From CAYZJB01 sp964602985 (GTDB lineage: Bacteria; CLD3; SB21): a stretch of DNA of 44,921 nucleotides. A model generated the notes under the pieces. That model made no database searches. It was not told where the DNA came from and saw only the letters and a list, made by a program, of their open reading frames with translations. The stretch spans positions 1 to 44,921 of the forward strand of contig CAZRTJ010000028.1 of assembly GCA_964602985.1 (NCBI GenBank), read 5' to 3'. The translations under genes were made by a program, and so were the position numbers. How positions within the stretch are numbered: position 1 is the first letter of the stretch; each line of letters opens with the position of its first letter. Positions 1 through 8,538 of the stretch are shown piece by piece.

Positions 1-75
1 AAAGAAACAGGGGAATTAAGCCGGGCGAATAAACAACGGCTGCTGGCCAATCTCCGACTCCTTGTTCTTGAATAG
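1..75 (+). CDS. C-terminal end of an unidentified gene (partial)
   Basis: Frame 1 is open from the first base and stops at the TAG at 73-75. The 24 visible residues are charged and leucine-rich (ending NLRLLVLE), as expected for a helical C-terminus. The stop lies just inside the apparent start of the next reading frame, suggesting a tightly packed or coupled pair. No family can be assigned from so little sequence, and a chance open frame is possible. Confidence 0.35.
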   Translation, partial: KETGELSRANKQRLLANLRLLVLE

Positions 76-410
76 CACCGTCACGGCACGAACAGTGCTC
101 GTAACACCGAAAGCGATTGCCGAGATAAAGAATATCATCCAGGATCAAAGCATTCCCGAAAACTACGTCCTGCGGATCGGCGTTCAGGGCGGCGGCTTCT
201 CCGGGTTCGCTCGCGTTCGATGAAAACGTGTCGGAAAGCGACTCAACCTATACGTACGACAACGCAAAAGTTGCGGTTGATTACAAGAGCATGCTGTATC
301 TCAAAGGCGTCGTGCTCGATTTCCAGGAAGGCCTGTCCGGACGCGGCTTCGTGTTCAATAATCGGAACGCGACGCGTACCTGCGGCTGCGGAAGTTCGTT
401 TTCAGTCTGA
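68..410 (+). pseudogene. A-type Fe-S carrier (IscA/SufA/HesB-like), frameshifted and missing its first ligand cysteine
   Basis: Frame 2 gives an A-type carrier N-terminus (TVLVTPKAIAEIKNII, then VLRIGVQGGG) and stops at the TGA at 221-223. Frame 3 resumes with LAFDENV and continues to the family's C-terminal CGCGSSF and a TGA at 408-410. The family reads GGGCSGF-x-Y-x-LAFDE here. In this sequence the cysteine codon is TTC (Phe, GGGFSGF) and about 8 bases are missing around 206-212, which shifts the frame. A-type proteins use three conserved cysteines to carry an Fe-S cluster or iron, so the loss of one plus the frameshift suggests a dead gene. An assembly error near a contig end is the main alternative. 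The start is unclear: TTG at 68 overlaps the upstream stop, and GTG at 95 is a second option. Confidence 0.7.
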
Positions 411-425
411 ATTTTTTCCCACTCC

Positions 426-452
426 AAAGCCCTGTTCAGGGGCTCTTTTTTC
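426..452 (+). terminator. Rho-independent terminator after the Fe-S carrier remnant
   Basis: AGCCCTG at 428-434 pairs with CAGGGGCT at 437-444 (one bulged G), closing a 3-base loop and followed by a run of T at 446-451. It sits 15 bases after the stop at 410. Nothing gene-like is visible between it and the regulator at 676. Confidence 0.7.
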
Positions 453-675
453 ACCGTAGAAAACCTACGGTACGAGGAATGATCCACAGCCGGAGTGGAA
501 GAAGCATCCAAATCTTATTGAAGCCGGAGAGGTTCGATTCGCACTGGGGTTCTGTTTTTAGAGATTTAGCCGCCTGTCTCCATGGGGTCCAGACTCGCTT
601 CCCCAAAATTACCGCTTTGCTTATTCCTCGCCGTGATTCTATATTCCATTCATCGAAGAAGTCTCGGGGCGATAC

Positions 676-1401
676 GTGATTCACAATCGAAGAAACGTGC
701 ATTTGGAGTGCCGCAGTTGCGAGTCGAGGCGGCAGTCGGTGTTCTGCGATCTGAATGAGGAGGAGCTTGCGGAACTGAACCGAGCCAAGGGCTGTCTGCA
801 GTTCAAGAAGGGACAGCAGATTTTTCACGAGGGCGCATTTCCTCAGGGATTGTTTGACATCAAGACGGGGAAGGTGAAGATCACTCAGCTGGGCAACATG
901 GGTCGGGAACAGATCATCCACCTCGCCAAGGATGGCGACCTGCTGGGCGCTCAGGACTTGCTCTCCAGCGAGACGTATTCGTGTTCCGCTACCGCGATAG
1001 ACGAGTGCAGCGTTTGTTTCATCCCGAAAGAGGCCTTTCTCAAAATCCTCGCGCGGAATTCGAAGTTTGCCCTGCGCATGATGCAATTTCTCGCCAGCGA
1101 TCTTAAGAAAGCCGAACACATGATCACCGACCTCGCCCAAAAGCCCGTTCGGGAACGAGCGGCGGAGGTCATTCTCAACCTGTTGGATCAATACGGACTG
1201 GAGTCCGACTGCGTGACGCTCAATATCTGCCTTCGACAGGAGGAACTGGCCAATCTGATCGGCACGGCGCGTGAAACGGTGACGCGCCTGCTGGCTCGAT
1301 TTCAGGAAGATGGCGTGATCGAGTTGCGCGGCCGGAAGATCCGCATCCTGAGCAGGGAAAAGCTGTCCTTGATCGCCGACTCGCCTATCGCTGTTTCGTA
1401 A
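676..1401 (+). CDS. Crp/Fnr-family transcription regulator with FNR-like cysteines
   Basis: This 241-residue protein has a cyclic-nucleotide-binding-type beta barrel (about 25-140), a dimerisation helix and a C-terminal winged helix-turn-helix (about 187-230). Cys12, Cys15 and Cys24 near the N-terminus, plus Cys114 in a VCFIP segment that aligns with the fourth ligand of E. coli FNR (VCEIP), suggest an oxygen- or NO-sensitive [4Fe-4S] sensor. The recognition helix reads RETVTR, which carries the Arg-Glu...Arg set of CRP (RETVGR) rather than the VETISR of FNR. A TGTGA-type operator is therefore predicted, and one lies just downstream at 1411-1432. The start is GTG at 676; no strong ribosome-binding site is seen. 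Position directly upstream of the nitrate reductase operon makes it the likely anaerobic activator. Binding specificity is inferred, not shown. Confidence 0.88.
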   Translation: MIHNRRNVHLECRSCESRRQSVFCDLNEEELAELNRAKGCLQFKKGQQIFHEGAFPQGLFDIKTGKVKITQLGNMGREQIIHLAKDGDLLGAQDLLSSETYSCSATAIDECSVCFIPKEAFLKILARNSKFALRMMQFLASDLKKAEHMITDLAQKPVRERAAEVILNLLDQYGLESDCVTLNICLRQEELANLIGTARETVTRLLARFQEDGVIELRGRKIRILSREKLSLIADSPIAVS

Positions 1402-1410
1402 ATATCACCT

Positions 1411-1432
1411 AAACGTGACAAAGATCACATTT
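1411..1432 (+). promoter_or_regulatory. CRP-like operator upstream of the nar operon
   Basis: The core CGTGACAAAGATCACA (1414-1429) has the CRP-family GTGA-N6-TCAC layout, and its AAA and TTT flanks also match the E. coli CRP consensus. An overlapping inverted repeat, GATCACA (1423-1429) and TGTGATC (1436-1442) around TTTATT, supplies another TGTGA half site, so two dimers or a hairpin are possible. A -10-like TATTTT at 1473-1478 would put the operator centre about 60 bases upstream of the start point, as in class I activation. The upstream regulator has a CRP-type recognition helix, which fits. Confidence 0.6.
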
Positions 1433-1678
1433 ATTTGTGATCAATATCCTTCCTAGTTATTTACTCTCAGGATATTTTCTGTCGATTAAACCTCATCTTC
1501 TAAGTCTGAACGGATGTCGAATCCGCGTTTTTTGCTGATTTCTCATAACGGACTCTTATAACCGCTTCACCGATTCTTACGACCGCTCCCTAAGGGTCAG
1601 ACTCCCGGGTTGAAGAGAAACACGGAACAAATGAGCGCACGAAATTCATATAAACGCAATCTTGTTTGGGGAGACTGT

Positions 1679-2512
1679 ATGATCGCAAACACATGCGCCA
1701 AGTTTCTGGCGTTGTTTCTCACCTTGCTCGTGACTGTGCCTGCTTCGGCACAGGACGGGGAGCAGTTGTATAAGACCGCCTGCCTGGTTTGTCACTCCGT
1801 CGGCGGGGGCCGATTGGTCGGTCCGGACCTGAAGGGTGTGACCACCAAACGCTCGGAAAAGTGGTTGATCAGCTGGATCAAGTCATCGCAGACGATGGTC
1901 AAGAAGGGAGACCCGGATGCCGTCGCGATTTTCAATGAGTTCAACAAGGTTCCCATGCCGGATCAGAACTACAGCGATGATCAGGTCCGATCGATCCTGG
2001 CTTTCATTGACGCGACCGAAAAAACCGGTATCGCACTGGGAGGCGCGGCCGTTGCACAAGCCCCAACAGGGGACCTGGAGCGCGGGCGAAATCTCTTTAC
2101 GGGCAACATTCGTCTGGCGAATGGCGGTGCGACCTGCATTTCGTGCCATAATGTTGACTCGAAAGACGTTCTGGCGGGCGGTGGGCTGGCCATGGATTTG
2201 ACGCAGACCGTTTCACGGAACACCGCGGAAGGAGTCAAAGGAATTTTATCTGGTCTGCCATTTCCCGCGATGAAACAAGCCTTCGGAAACAAACCGATGA
2301 CGGAAGATGAAATCAACGATCTGACTGCGTTCCTGGCCAGCGTGGACACGCAGGACCGCACGCCTGCCGGACGGCGATACGAGGCGTATATGGCTTGGGG
2401 CGGCATCGGCGGCTCCTCGGTGATGCTCGTGCTGTTCTCGCTATTTTGGATCCGTCGTAAGCGCAAAGCGGTCAACGATCAGGTGTTTTCCAGAAAAGGA
2501 TACGGGGCTTAG
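1679..2512 (+). CDS. narC: Membrane-anchored diheme cytochrome c (NarC-like)
   Basis: The 277-residue protein starts with a Sec signal peptide (hydrophobic core about 8-21, likely cleavage after ASA at 22-24). It contains two cytochrome c domains with heme-binding motifs CLVCH (Cys35, Cys38, His39) and CISCH (Cys153, Cys156, His157). A C-terminal membrane helix followed by RRKRK leaves the hemes in the periplasm. The ATG at 1679 is preferred over the open frame's TTG at 1610 because GGGGAG lies just before it and the signal peptide begins there. It is followed directly by narGHJI. Thermus nar operons also open with a diheme cytochrome gene, narC, whose product works with the NarGHI complex. 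An electron relay role here is inferred from that arrangement; orthology is not proven. Confidence 0.85.
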   Translation: MIANTCAKFLALFLTLLVTVPASAQDGEQLYKTACLVCHSVGGGRLVGPDLKGVTTKRSEKWLISWIKSSQTMVKKGDPDAVAIFNEFNKVPMPDQNYSDDQVRSILAFIDATEKTGIALGGAAVAQAPTGDLERGRNLFTGNIRLANGGATCISCHNVDSKDVLAGGGLAMDLTQTVSRNTAEGVKGILSGLPFPAMKQAFGNKPMTEDEINDLTAFLASVDTQDRTPAGRRYEAYMAWGGIGGSSVMLVLFSLFWIRRKRKAVNDQVFSRKGYGA

Positions 2513-2574
2513 CACAATCAGGCCATCAAATGTGTAAATCATCCATTCACTAAACTTTACGAAAAAGCAAACCT

Positions 2575-5500
2575 ATGAGTTGGATTCAGGATGTCATCTC
2601 GCCCGAAACTCGCCGCTGGGAAGAGTTTTATCGAAATCGCTTTCAGCACGATCGCATCGTACGCAGCACGCACGGCGTGAACTGCACAGGCGGCTGCTCG
2701 TGGCAAATCCACGTCAAGGAAGGTATTGTCGTCTGGGAAACACAGCAGTTGGACTATCCGCTTCTGGAGAGTCAATTGCCGCCCTACGAGCCGCGGGGTT
2801 GTCAGCGAGGCATCTCCTACTCATGGTATCTGTACAGCCCGCTCCGCATCAAGTATCCGCTGATCCGCGGCGCCTTGATCGACGCGTTCCGGGAAGAGAA
2901 AGCCAAGACCGGCGGCGATCCGCTGAAGGCGTGGGAGAATCTCCAGAATAATGAAGCCAAGCGGAAGTCGTATCAGACCGCGCGCGGCAAAGGCGGTTTC
3001 CGCCGTGTGTCGTGGGATGAAGTGCTGGAACTTGTCGCGGCGGCCAATATCCACACGGCCAAGAAATACGGACCGGATCGCGTGATCGGCTTTTCGCCCA
3101 TTCCCGCCATGAGCATGATGAGTTACGGAGCCGGTGCGCGCTATCTGCAGCTCTTTGGCGGCGTCAATCTGAGTTTTTACGACTGGTATTGCGATTTGCC
3201 GACCGCTTTTCCGGAAATCTGGGGCGAGCAAACCGACGTGTGCGAAAGCGCCGATTGGTACAACGCCAAGATGATCGCTGACATGGGCGCCTGTCTCAAT
3301 ATGACGCGCACGCCAGACTGTCACTTCTTCGCCGAGTCCCGCCACAACGGAACAAAGGCGGTCGTCTTCTCACCCGACTTTTCGCAGGTCTGCAAATACG
3401 CCGATCAATGGGTGCCCCTGCATGCGGGCAGTGACGGAGCCTTCTGGATGGCCGCCACGCATGTCATTCTGAAAGAATATCACCACCAGAAGAAGACCCC
3501 GTACTTCATCGACTACACGAAGCAATACACCGACAGTCCGTATCTCATCAAACTCGAGAAAGAAGGCGACCACTACAAACCCGGCCGTCTGGTGCGGGCA
3601 AATGAAATCGCCAAGTTCAAAGGCGCGGAGAACGGCGACTGGAAGTTCCTCAACATCGATTCCAAGACGGGCGATCTGATCGTGCCGAAAGGATCGATGG
3701 GCTACCGATGGGATAAGAACGGCGGCAAGTGGAACATGAAGTTGGAAGACGGTGAGACGGATAAGTCGTATGATCCGGTTCTGACCTTCCTGGACAAACA
3801 CGACGAGGTGTTTCAGGTAGAGTTTACGGAATTTGGTCTCGACAAGAAGGACATCCGCGGCGTGCCCGTGCGATACATCGAGACCGTCAATGGCAAGATT
3901 GCCGTCACGACGGTGTACGATCTGATCATGGGGCAGTATGGCGTCGATCGCGGACTGGCGGGTGCGTATCCAAAAGAGTACTCCGATCCCAATGCGGCGT
4001 ATACGCCGGCGTGGCAGGAGATCTTCACGGGCGTCGATTCCAAGACCGTGATCCAGTTCGCCCGCGAGTGGGCCGACACGGCCAACGCCACGCAGGGCCG
4101 ATGCATGATCATCATCGGAGCCGGGATCAATCACTGGTATCATGCCAATCTGATGTACCGCGCCGGCGCCATGGCGCTGATGCTCACCGGATGCGTCGGA
4201 CGCAACGGGGGCGGTCTCAATCACTACGTTGGTCAGGAAAAGCTCGCACCGTCGGATTCGTGGGGTACGGTAGCCTTTGCCAAAGACTGGGTGGGCGCAA
4301 CTCGCCTCCAGCAGGGACCGCTCTGGCATTACATCAATACGTGTCAATATCGATACGACGGCAATCACACGAAGTACAATGCGGTGCCGATCAATGACAT
4401 GACCAAGATGCACACGGCGGACACGATCTTTAAGGCCGTGCGAAACGGATGGATGCCGTTCTACCCGCAATTCAATGAAAACACGCTCGAACTGAGCAAG
4501 CAGGCGATGGGCAAGGGCGCGAAGTCCGATGCGGAAATCGCCAACTACGTGTTGGAGAAACTCAAGTCGAAACAGCTGCAATACTCCATCAGCGATCCCG
4601 AAGCGCCGGAGAATCATCCGCGCGTGTGGATCATTTGGCGGGGCAACGCCATCACGGGAAGCATGAAGGGTCATGAATACGCCTTCAAGCATTATCTCGG
4701 AACGCATCACAACTCGATTGCGGTCGACGCGGAAGAAAAAACCAACGACGTCAAATGGCACGACGTGGCTCCGGTCGGAAAAATGGACCTCGTGGTCGAT
4801 CTGAATTTCCGGATGGACAGTTCGGCCCTGTACTCGGATATCGTTCTGCCAGCCGCCTCCTGGTATGAAAAGTCCGATATGAACAGCACGGACCTTCATT
4901 CCTTCATTCATCCGCTGTCGCAGGCCATTGCGCCGGTGTGGGAATCGAAGACCGACTGGGATATCTTCAAGAACCTCGCCCGCGTCACCAGCGAGCTGGC
5001 GAAGAAACATTTTGCCGAGCCGCAAAAAGACGTCGTCGCCGTTCCGCTGCAGCACGATTCGCCGGATGAAATCACACAGCCGCAAATCAAGGACTGGTAC
5101 AAGGGTGAGTGCGACGCGGTACCCGGCAAGTCGATGCACAAGCTGGTCGTGGTGGAACGCAGTTATCCGGACCTATACCAGAAGTACATCACCCTGGGCG
5201 ACAGCGTCCGCGAAAAGGGCATGGGCGCGCACGGCGTGCACTATCACTGCAAGGATCAATACGACGAAATGATCACGTCGCACCACTTCCCTGTGGAGAA
5301 GTGGAATGGCAAGACGTATCCGTCGATCAAGGAAGACGAATGGGCTTGCAACGCCGTCCTCCACCTGTCTACGCTGACCAACGGCTCGCTCACCGTCCAG
5401 GCGTACAAGAACATGGAGAAGAAGACAGGTCTGGTGTTGGCGGATCTGGGCGAAGGCAGCGCCGACGTGAAACTGCGCTACACCGATCTGCAGGCACAGC

Positions 5501-6192
5501 CGAGACGCTACAACACGTCGCCGCTTTGGTCGGGTCTGATGAATGACGGCCGCGCGTATTCCGCCTACACGTACAACGTCGAGCGCCTGGTTCCGTGGAG
5601 GACGCTCACGGGTCGCCAACACTTCTATCTCGATCAGGAAATGTACATCGCCTACGGCGAGCACCTTCCGACATACAAGCCGTCGCCGCGCCGCGAAGCG
5701 TACGGGGATCTCAAACAAACACTCAAAGATGGTAAAGCGCTGGCGCTGAACTATCTGACTCCGCACGGGAAGTGGCACATCCACTCCACGTACATGGAGA
5801 ACCTTCGCATGCTGACCCTCTCTCGCGGATGCGAACCGTGCTGGATCAGCGAGGTGGACGCGGCCGCGCTGGGTATCAAGGACAACGACTGGGTGGAGGT
5901 GTACAACGACCACGGCGTCTATTGCACACGAGCCGTTGTCAGCTCCCGCATTCCCAAGGGCGTCTGCATCGTGTATCACGTTCCGGAGCGTACGGTGGGC
6001 ATTCCCAAGTCGCAGGTTCGCGGCAATCGGCGCGCCGGCGGTCACAACAGCGTAACGCGCGTGCACCTGAAGCCAAACTACCTCTGCGGAGGATACGGAC
6101 AGTTTTCGTATCACTTCAATTACTGGGGTCCGATCGCACCTCAGCGCGACACGCACGTCGTTGTCAAGAAGATGGAAAAACTGGTCTGGTAA
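2575..6192 (+). CDS. narG: Respiratory nitrate reductase, alpha (molybdenum) subunit
   Basis: NarG reduces nitrate to nitrite at a Mo-bis-MGD cofactor. At 1205 residues it is close to the family's usual length. The FS0 cluster ligands are present as His33, Cys37, Cys41 (HGVNCTGGC) and Cys76 (PRGC). The YDWYCDLP segment carries the expected Asp ligand to molybdenum (Asp203), followed by the conserved GEQTDV. No twin-arginine signal peptide is present, so the active site should face the cytoplasm, as in E. coli NarGHI and unlike archaeal-type or periplasmic enzymes. It lies 62 bases after the cytochrome gene and 43 before narH. Cytoplasmic nitrite oxidoreductase NxrA is related, but narJ, narI, narK and an FNR-like regulator around it favour nitrate reduction. 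Confidence 0.97.
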   Translation: MSWIQDVISPETRRWEEFYRNRFQHDRIVRSTHGVNCTGGCSWQIHVKEGIVVWETQQLDYPLLESQLPPYEPRGCQRGISYSWYLYSPLRIKYPLIRGALIDAFREEKAKTGGDPLKAWENLQNNEAKRKSYQTARGKGGFRRVSWDEVLELVAAANIHTAKKYGPDRVIGFSPIPAMSMMSYGAGARYLQLFGGVNLSFYDWYCDLPTAFPEIWGEQTDVCESADWYNAKMIADMGACLNMTRTPDCHFFAESRHNGTKAVVFSPDFSQVCKYADQWVPLHAGSDGAFWMAATHVILKEYHHQKKTPYFIDYTKQYTDSPYLIKLEKEGDHYKPGRLVRANEIAKFKGAENGDWKFLNIDSKTGDLIVPKGSMGYRWDKNGGKWNMKLEDGETDKSYDPVLTFLDKHDEVFQVEFTEFGLDKKDIRGVPVRYIETVNGKIAVTTVYDLIMGQYGVDRGLAGAYPKEYSDPNAAYTPAWQEIFTGVDSKTVIQFAREWADTANATQGRCMIIIGAGINHWYHANLMYRAGAMALMLTGCVGRNGGGLNHYVGQEKLAPSDSWGTVAFAKDWVGATRLQQGPLWHYINTCQYRYDGNHTKYNAVPINDMTKMHTADTIFKAVRNGWMPFYPQFNENTLELSKQAMGKGAKSDAEIANYVLEKLKSKQLQYSISDPEAPENHPRVWIIWRGNAITGSMKGHEYAFKHYLGTHHNSIAVDAEEKTNDVKWHDVAPVGKMDLVVDLNFRMDSSALYSDIVLPAASWYEKSDMNSTDLHSFIHPLSQAIAPVWESKTDWDIFKNLARVTSELAKKHFAEPQKDVVAVPLQHDSPDEITQPQIKDWYKGECDAVPGKSMHKLVVVERSYPDLYQKYITLGDSVREKGMGAHGVHYHCKDQYDEMITSHHFPVEKWNGKTYPSIKEDEWACNAVLHLSTLTNGSLTVQAYKNMEKKTGLVLADLGEGSADVKLRYTDLQAQPRRYNTSPLWSGLMNDGRAYSAYTYNVERLVPWRTLTGRQHFYLDQEMYIAYGEHLPTYKPSPRREAYGDLKQTLKDGKALALNYLTPHGKWHIHSTYMENLRMLTLSRGCEPCWISEVDAAALGIKDNDWVEVYNDHGVYCTRAVVSSRIPKGVCIVYHVPERTVGIPKSQVRGNRRAGGHNSVTRVHLKPNYLCGGYGQFSYHFNYWGPIAPQRDTHVVVKKMEKLVW

Positions 6193-6235
6193 CAAACGAA
6201 TGCATGATTCAAATCCAATCATAAAGTAGGGTACC

Positions 6236-7789
6236 ATGGACGTACGATCTCAAGTTTCAATGGTGTTTCATCTCGATAAGTGTATCGGATGTCATACATG
6301 TTCCATCGCCTGCAAGAACATCTGGACCGACAGAAAGGGTGCAGAGTACATGTGGTGGAACAATGTCGAAACCAAGCCCGGCACGGGTTATCCCACCAAG
6401 TGGGAAGACCAGGACATTTACAAAGGCGGCTGGGAGAAGCACAACGGCAAGATCGATCTGAAGGGCGCCGGTAAACGCAAGGGTTTGCTGAATATTTTTC
6501 ATAACCCCCATCTGCCCGTCATCGACGACTACTACGAGCCGTTCACCTACAAGTATCTGGATCTGATCGAATCGCCGCAGGGCGACGACCAGCCTACGGC
6601 ACGCCCGATCTCGCTCATCACGGGCGAACCCATCGACATCAAGATGGGTCCCAACTGGGACGACGATCTGAGCGGCACACCGGATTACGCGCGGCACGAT
6701 CCCAATCTGGAAAACCTGACGCCGGCGGAACGCGAAGCAATGTTCCAGCTCGAAAAGATGGCTTTCTTCTACCTGCCGCGGATTTGCAATCACTGTTTGA
6801 ATCCGGCCTGCGTGGCGTCCTGCCCGTCCGGTGCGTTGTACAAACGCGGTGAGGACGGCGTGGTGCTGATTAATCAGGATGTATGCCGTGCCTGGCGCAT
6901 GTGCGTGACCGCATGTCCGTACAAGAAGTCGTATTACAACTGGCACACAGGCAAATCCGAAAAATGCATTCTGTGCTATCCGCGAATCGAAGCGGGTTAC
7001 GCACCGGCGTGCATGCACAGCTGCGTCGGACGTATCCGCTATCTCGGCGTCATCCTGTATGACGCAGATCAGATCGAAAGCGCCGCCTCGGATGAAACCG
7101 CCAACGTGATCGATCGACATCTCGGCATGATTCTCGATCCTTTTGACGAGCAAGTCATTGCCGCCGCCAAAGCCAACGGCGTGGCGGACTCGACCATCAA
7201 GGCCGCGCAGTATTCGCCCACGTATAAGTTCGTCAAAGAATGGGGCATGGCGTTGCCGCTGCATGCGGAGTTCCGCACCCTGCCGATGCTGTTCTATGTG
7301 CCGCCCATGCTGCCCGTGATGGCGTCTCTCGGTCAGCAGAAAAACCACAAGGAGCAATCGGAAAAACTGAACCCGATTTCCAAGCAGTGGGAAGACACCT
7401 GGCTGTACGACACGAGTACAGAAGAACTGTGGGGCACGCTCGATCAGGCCCGGTTCCCGCTGAAGTACATGGCGAGTTTATTTGGCGCTGGCGACGAAAA
7501 CAAAGTCAAACCCGTGTTGAAGAAACTGATGGCCGTGCGGATTCACCGCCGCCGGGTCACCGTGGGGGACGTGAGCGATGAGAAAGCGAACGCCGTATTG
7601 GCCGATGCCGGACTCACGGCGGAGATGGCGGAAGATATCTACTATCTGACTTCTCTGGCTAAATTTGACGATCGGTTTGTCATTCCGGCAGCGCATCGCG
7701 AGCAGGCCATCGAAATGATGGAATTCACAGGCGATGTGAAGGGTTCGGTCGGTTTCGGCTTCACGGAAAAACCTGCTCGAGGATTGTAA
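6236..7789 (+). CDS. narH: Respiratory nitrate reductase, beta (Fe-S) subunit
   Basis: NarH carries electrons from NarI to NarG through one [3Fe-4S] and three [4Fe-4S] clusters. The first motif is Cys16, Cys19, Cys22 and Cys26. Further groups follow: CNHCLNPAC with CPSGA, then CRAWRMC, then CILC with a distal CMHSC. The tryptophan in CRAWRMC replaces a cysteine, as in E. coli NarH (CRGWRMC), and marks the [3Fe-4S] site. At 517 residues the length is normal. AGGG before the ATG supports the start. The stop is one base from the narJ start, implying coupling. Confidence 0.97.
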   Translation: MDVRSQVSMVFHLDKCIGCHTCSIACKNIWTDRKGAEYMWWNNVETKPGTGYPTKWEDQDIYKGGWEKHNGKIDLKGAGKRKGLLNIFHNPHLPVIDDYYEPFTYKYLDLIESPQGDDQPTARPISLITGEPIDIKMGPNWDDDLSGTPDYARHDPNLENLTPAEREAMFQLEKMAFFYLPRICNHCLNPACVASCPSGALYKRGEDGVVLINQDVCRAWRMCVTACPYKKSYYNWHTGKSEKCILCYPRIEAGYAPACMHSCVGRIRYLGVILYDADQIESAASDETANVIDRHLGMILDPFDEQVIAAAKANGVADSTIKAAQYSPTYKFVKEWGMALPLHAEFRTLPMLFYVPPMLPVMASLGQQKNHKEQSEKLNPISKQWEDTWLYDTSTEELWGTLDQARFPLKYMASLFGAGDENKVKPVLKKLMAVRIHRRRVTVGDVSDEKANAVLADAGLTAEMAEDIYYLTSLAKFDDRFVIPAAHREQAIEMMEFTGDVKGSVGFGFTEKPARGL

Positions 7790-7790
7790 G

Positions 7791-8480
7791 ATGCCCGAAC
7801 TCCTTGACGTTCCGGTTCGTTCTTCGCTGGCCCATTACGATCGACTGGCCGGCTTGTTTGACTATCCGTCCCCGACGTTTGCCGCATCCGTAGAAGCGGC
7901 GTCCGGCGTTCTCCGTCAGACACACCCCGAAGCGGCCGTGATGCTTCAGCCTTTTGCGGAGTACATTTCCTCGGCAACTTTGATTGAAATGGAAGAGTTG
8001 TATACCCGATCCTTCGATGTGCAGTCGATTACCACATTGGACATCGGGTATGTGATGTTTGGCGATGATTACAAACGGGCGGAAATTCTGGTAAATCTGA
8101 ATCGGGAACATCAGGAAGCCGGAAACGAATGCGGCACGGAATTGCCCGATCACCTGCCCAATGTGCTCCGCCTGCTGCCCAAGATGAAGAGCGCCGAAAT
8201 GGTCGACGAATTGGTGCACAAGATCGTCGGTCCGGCGATTGCCAAGATGAAGTCGGAGTTTTCCGAGGAGCGTTTGGAAAAGAAAAAGGCGCTGTACAAG
8301 AAGCATCACAAAACGGTGATCGCGATGTCGGAAACGCATGGATTGCTGTACGGCTGCGTGCTGGAGGCTCTGTACGAGGTTCTGAGGCACGACTTTCAGT
8401 TGCGAGAACCGCTGCCGATCAAGCAGACCAGTGCGTTTCTTCGTTCCGTGGAAAATGAGATGAAGACGGAGAGAGAATAA
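7791..8480 (+). CDS. narJ: Nitrate reductase assembly chaperone (NarJ/TorD family)
   Basis: NarJ is a cytoplasmic chaperone that holds apo-NarG for cofactor insertion before membrane docking. The 229-residue, mostly helical protein has the family segment EELYTRSFDVQS followed by TTLDIGY, and a C-terminal helical region. It starts one base after the narH stop and ends 58 bases before narI. Identification rests on this motif and on its position between narH and narI; both agree. Confidence 0.93.
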   Translation: MPELLDVPVRSSLAHYDRLAGLFDYPSPTFAASVEAASGVLRQTHPEAAVMLQPFAEYISSATLIEMEELYTRSFDVQSITTLDIGYVMFGDDYKRAEILVNLNREHQEAGNECGTELPDHLPNVLRLLPKMKSAEMVDELVHKIVGPAIAKMKSEFSEERLEKKKALYKKHHKTVIAMSETHGLLYGCVLEALYEVLRHDFQLREPLPIKQTSAFLRSVENEMKTERE

Positions 8481-8538
8481 GGACGTTCCAAAGATCCTAA
8501 CGAAATGAAAAACCATTGAAACGTGAGGCGTACGTAGC

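Noticed and set aside
452..675. Coding sequence between the terminator and the regulator
   Set aside because: Short frames here have no ribosome-binding site, motif or sensible composition; I see nothing gene-like.
1610..1678. Earlier TTG start for the diheme cytochrome
   Set aside because: It would put 23 polar residues before the signal peptide; the ATG at 1679 has a good ribosome-binding site.
3370..5139. 589-residue minus-strand open frame inside narG
   Set aside because: It is antisense to a clear narG with all motifs; composition is that of a codon-shadow.
5173..6237. Minus-strand open frame at the end of narG
   Set aside because: Overlaps the conserved NarG C-terminus and has no motif or ribosome-binding site.
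2575..7789. NarG/NarH as a nitrite oxidoreductase (Nxr)
   Set aside because: The sequence fits cytoplasmic NarG with FS0 ligands, and narJ, narI, narK, moaA and an FNR-like regulator surround it. No other nitrite-oxidation genes are visible.
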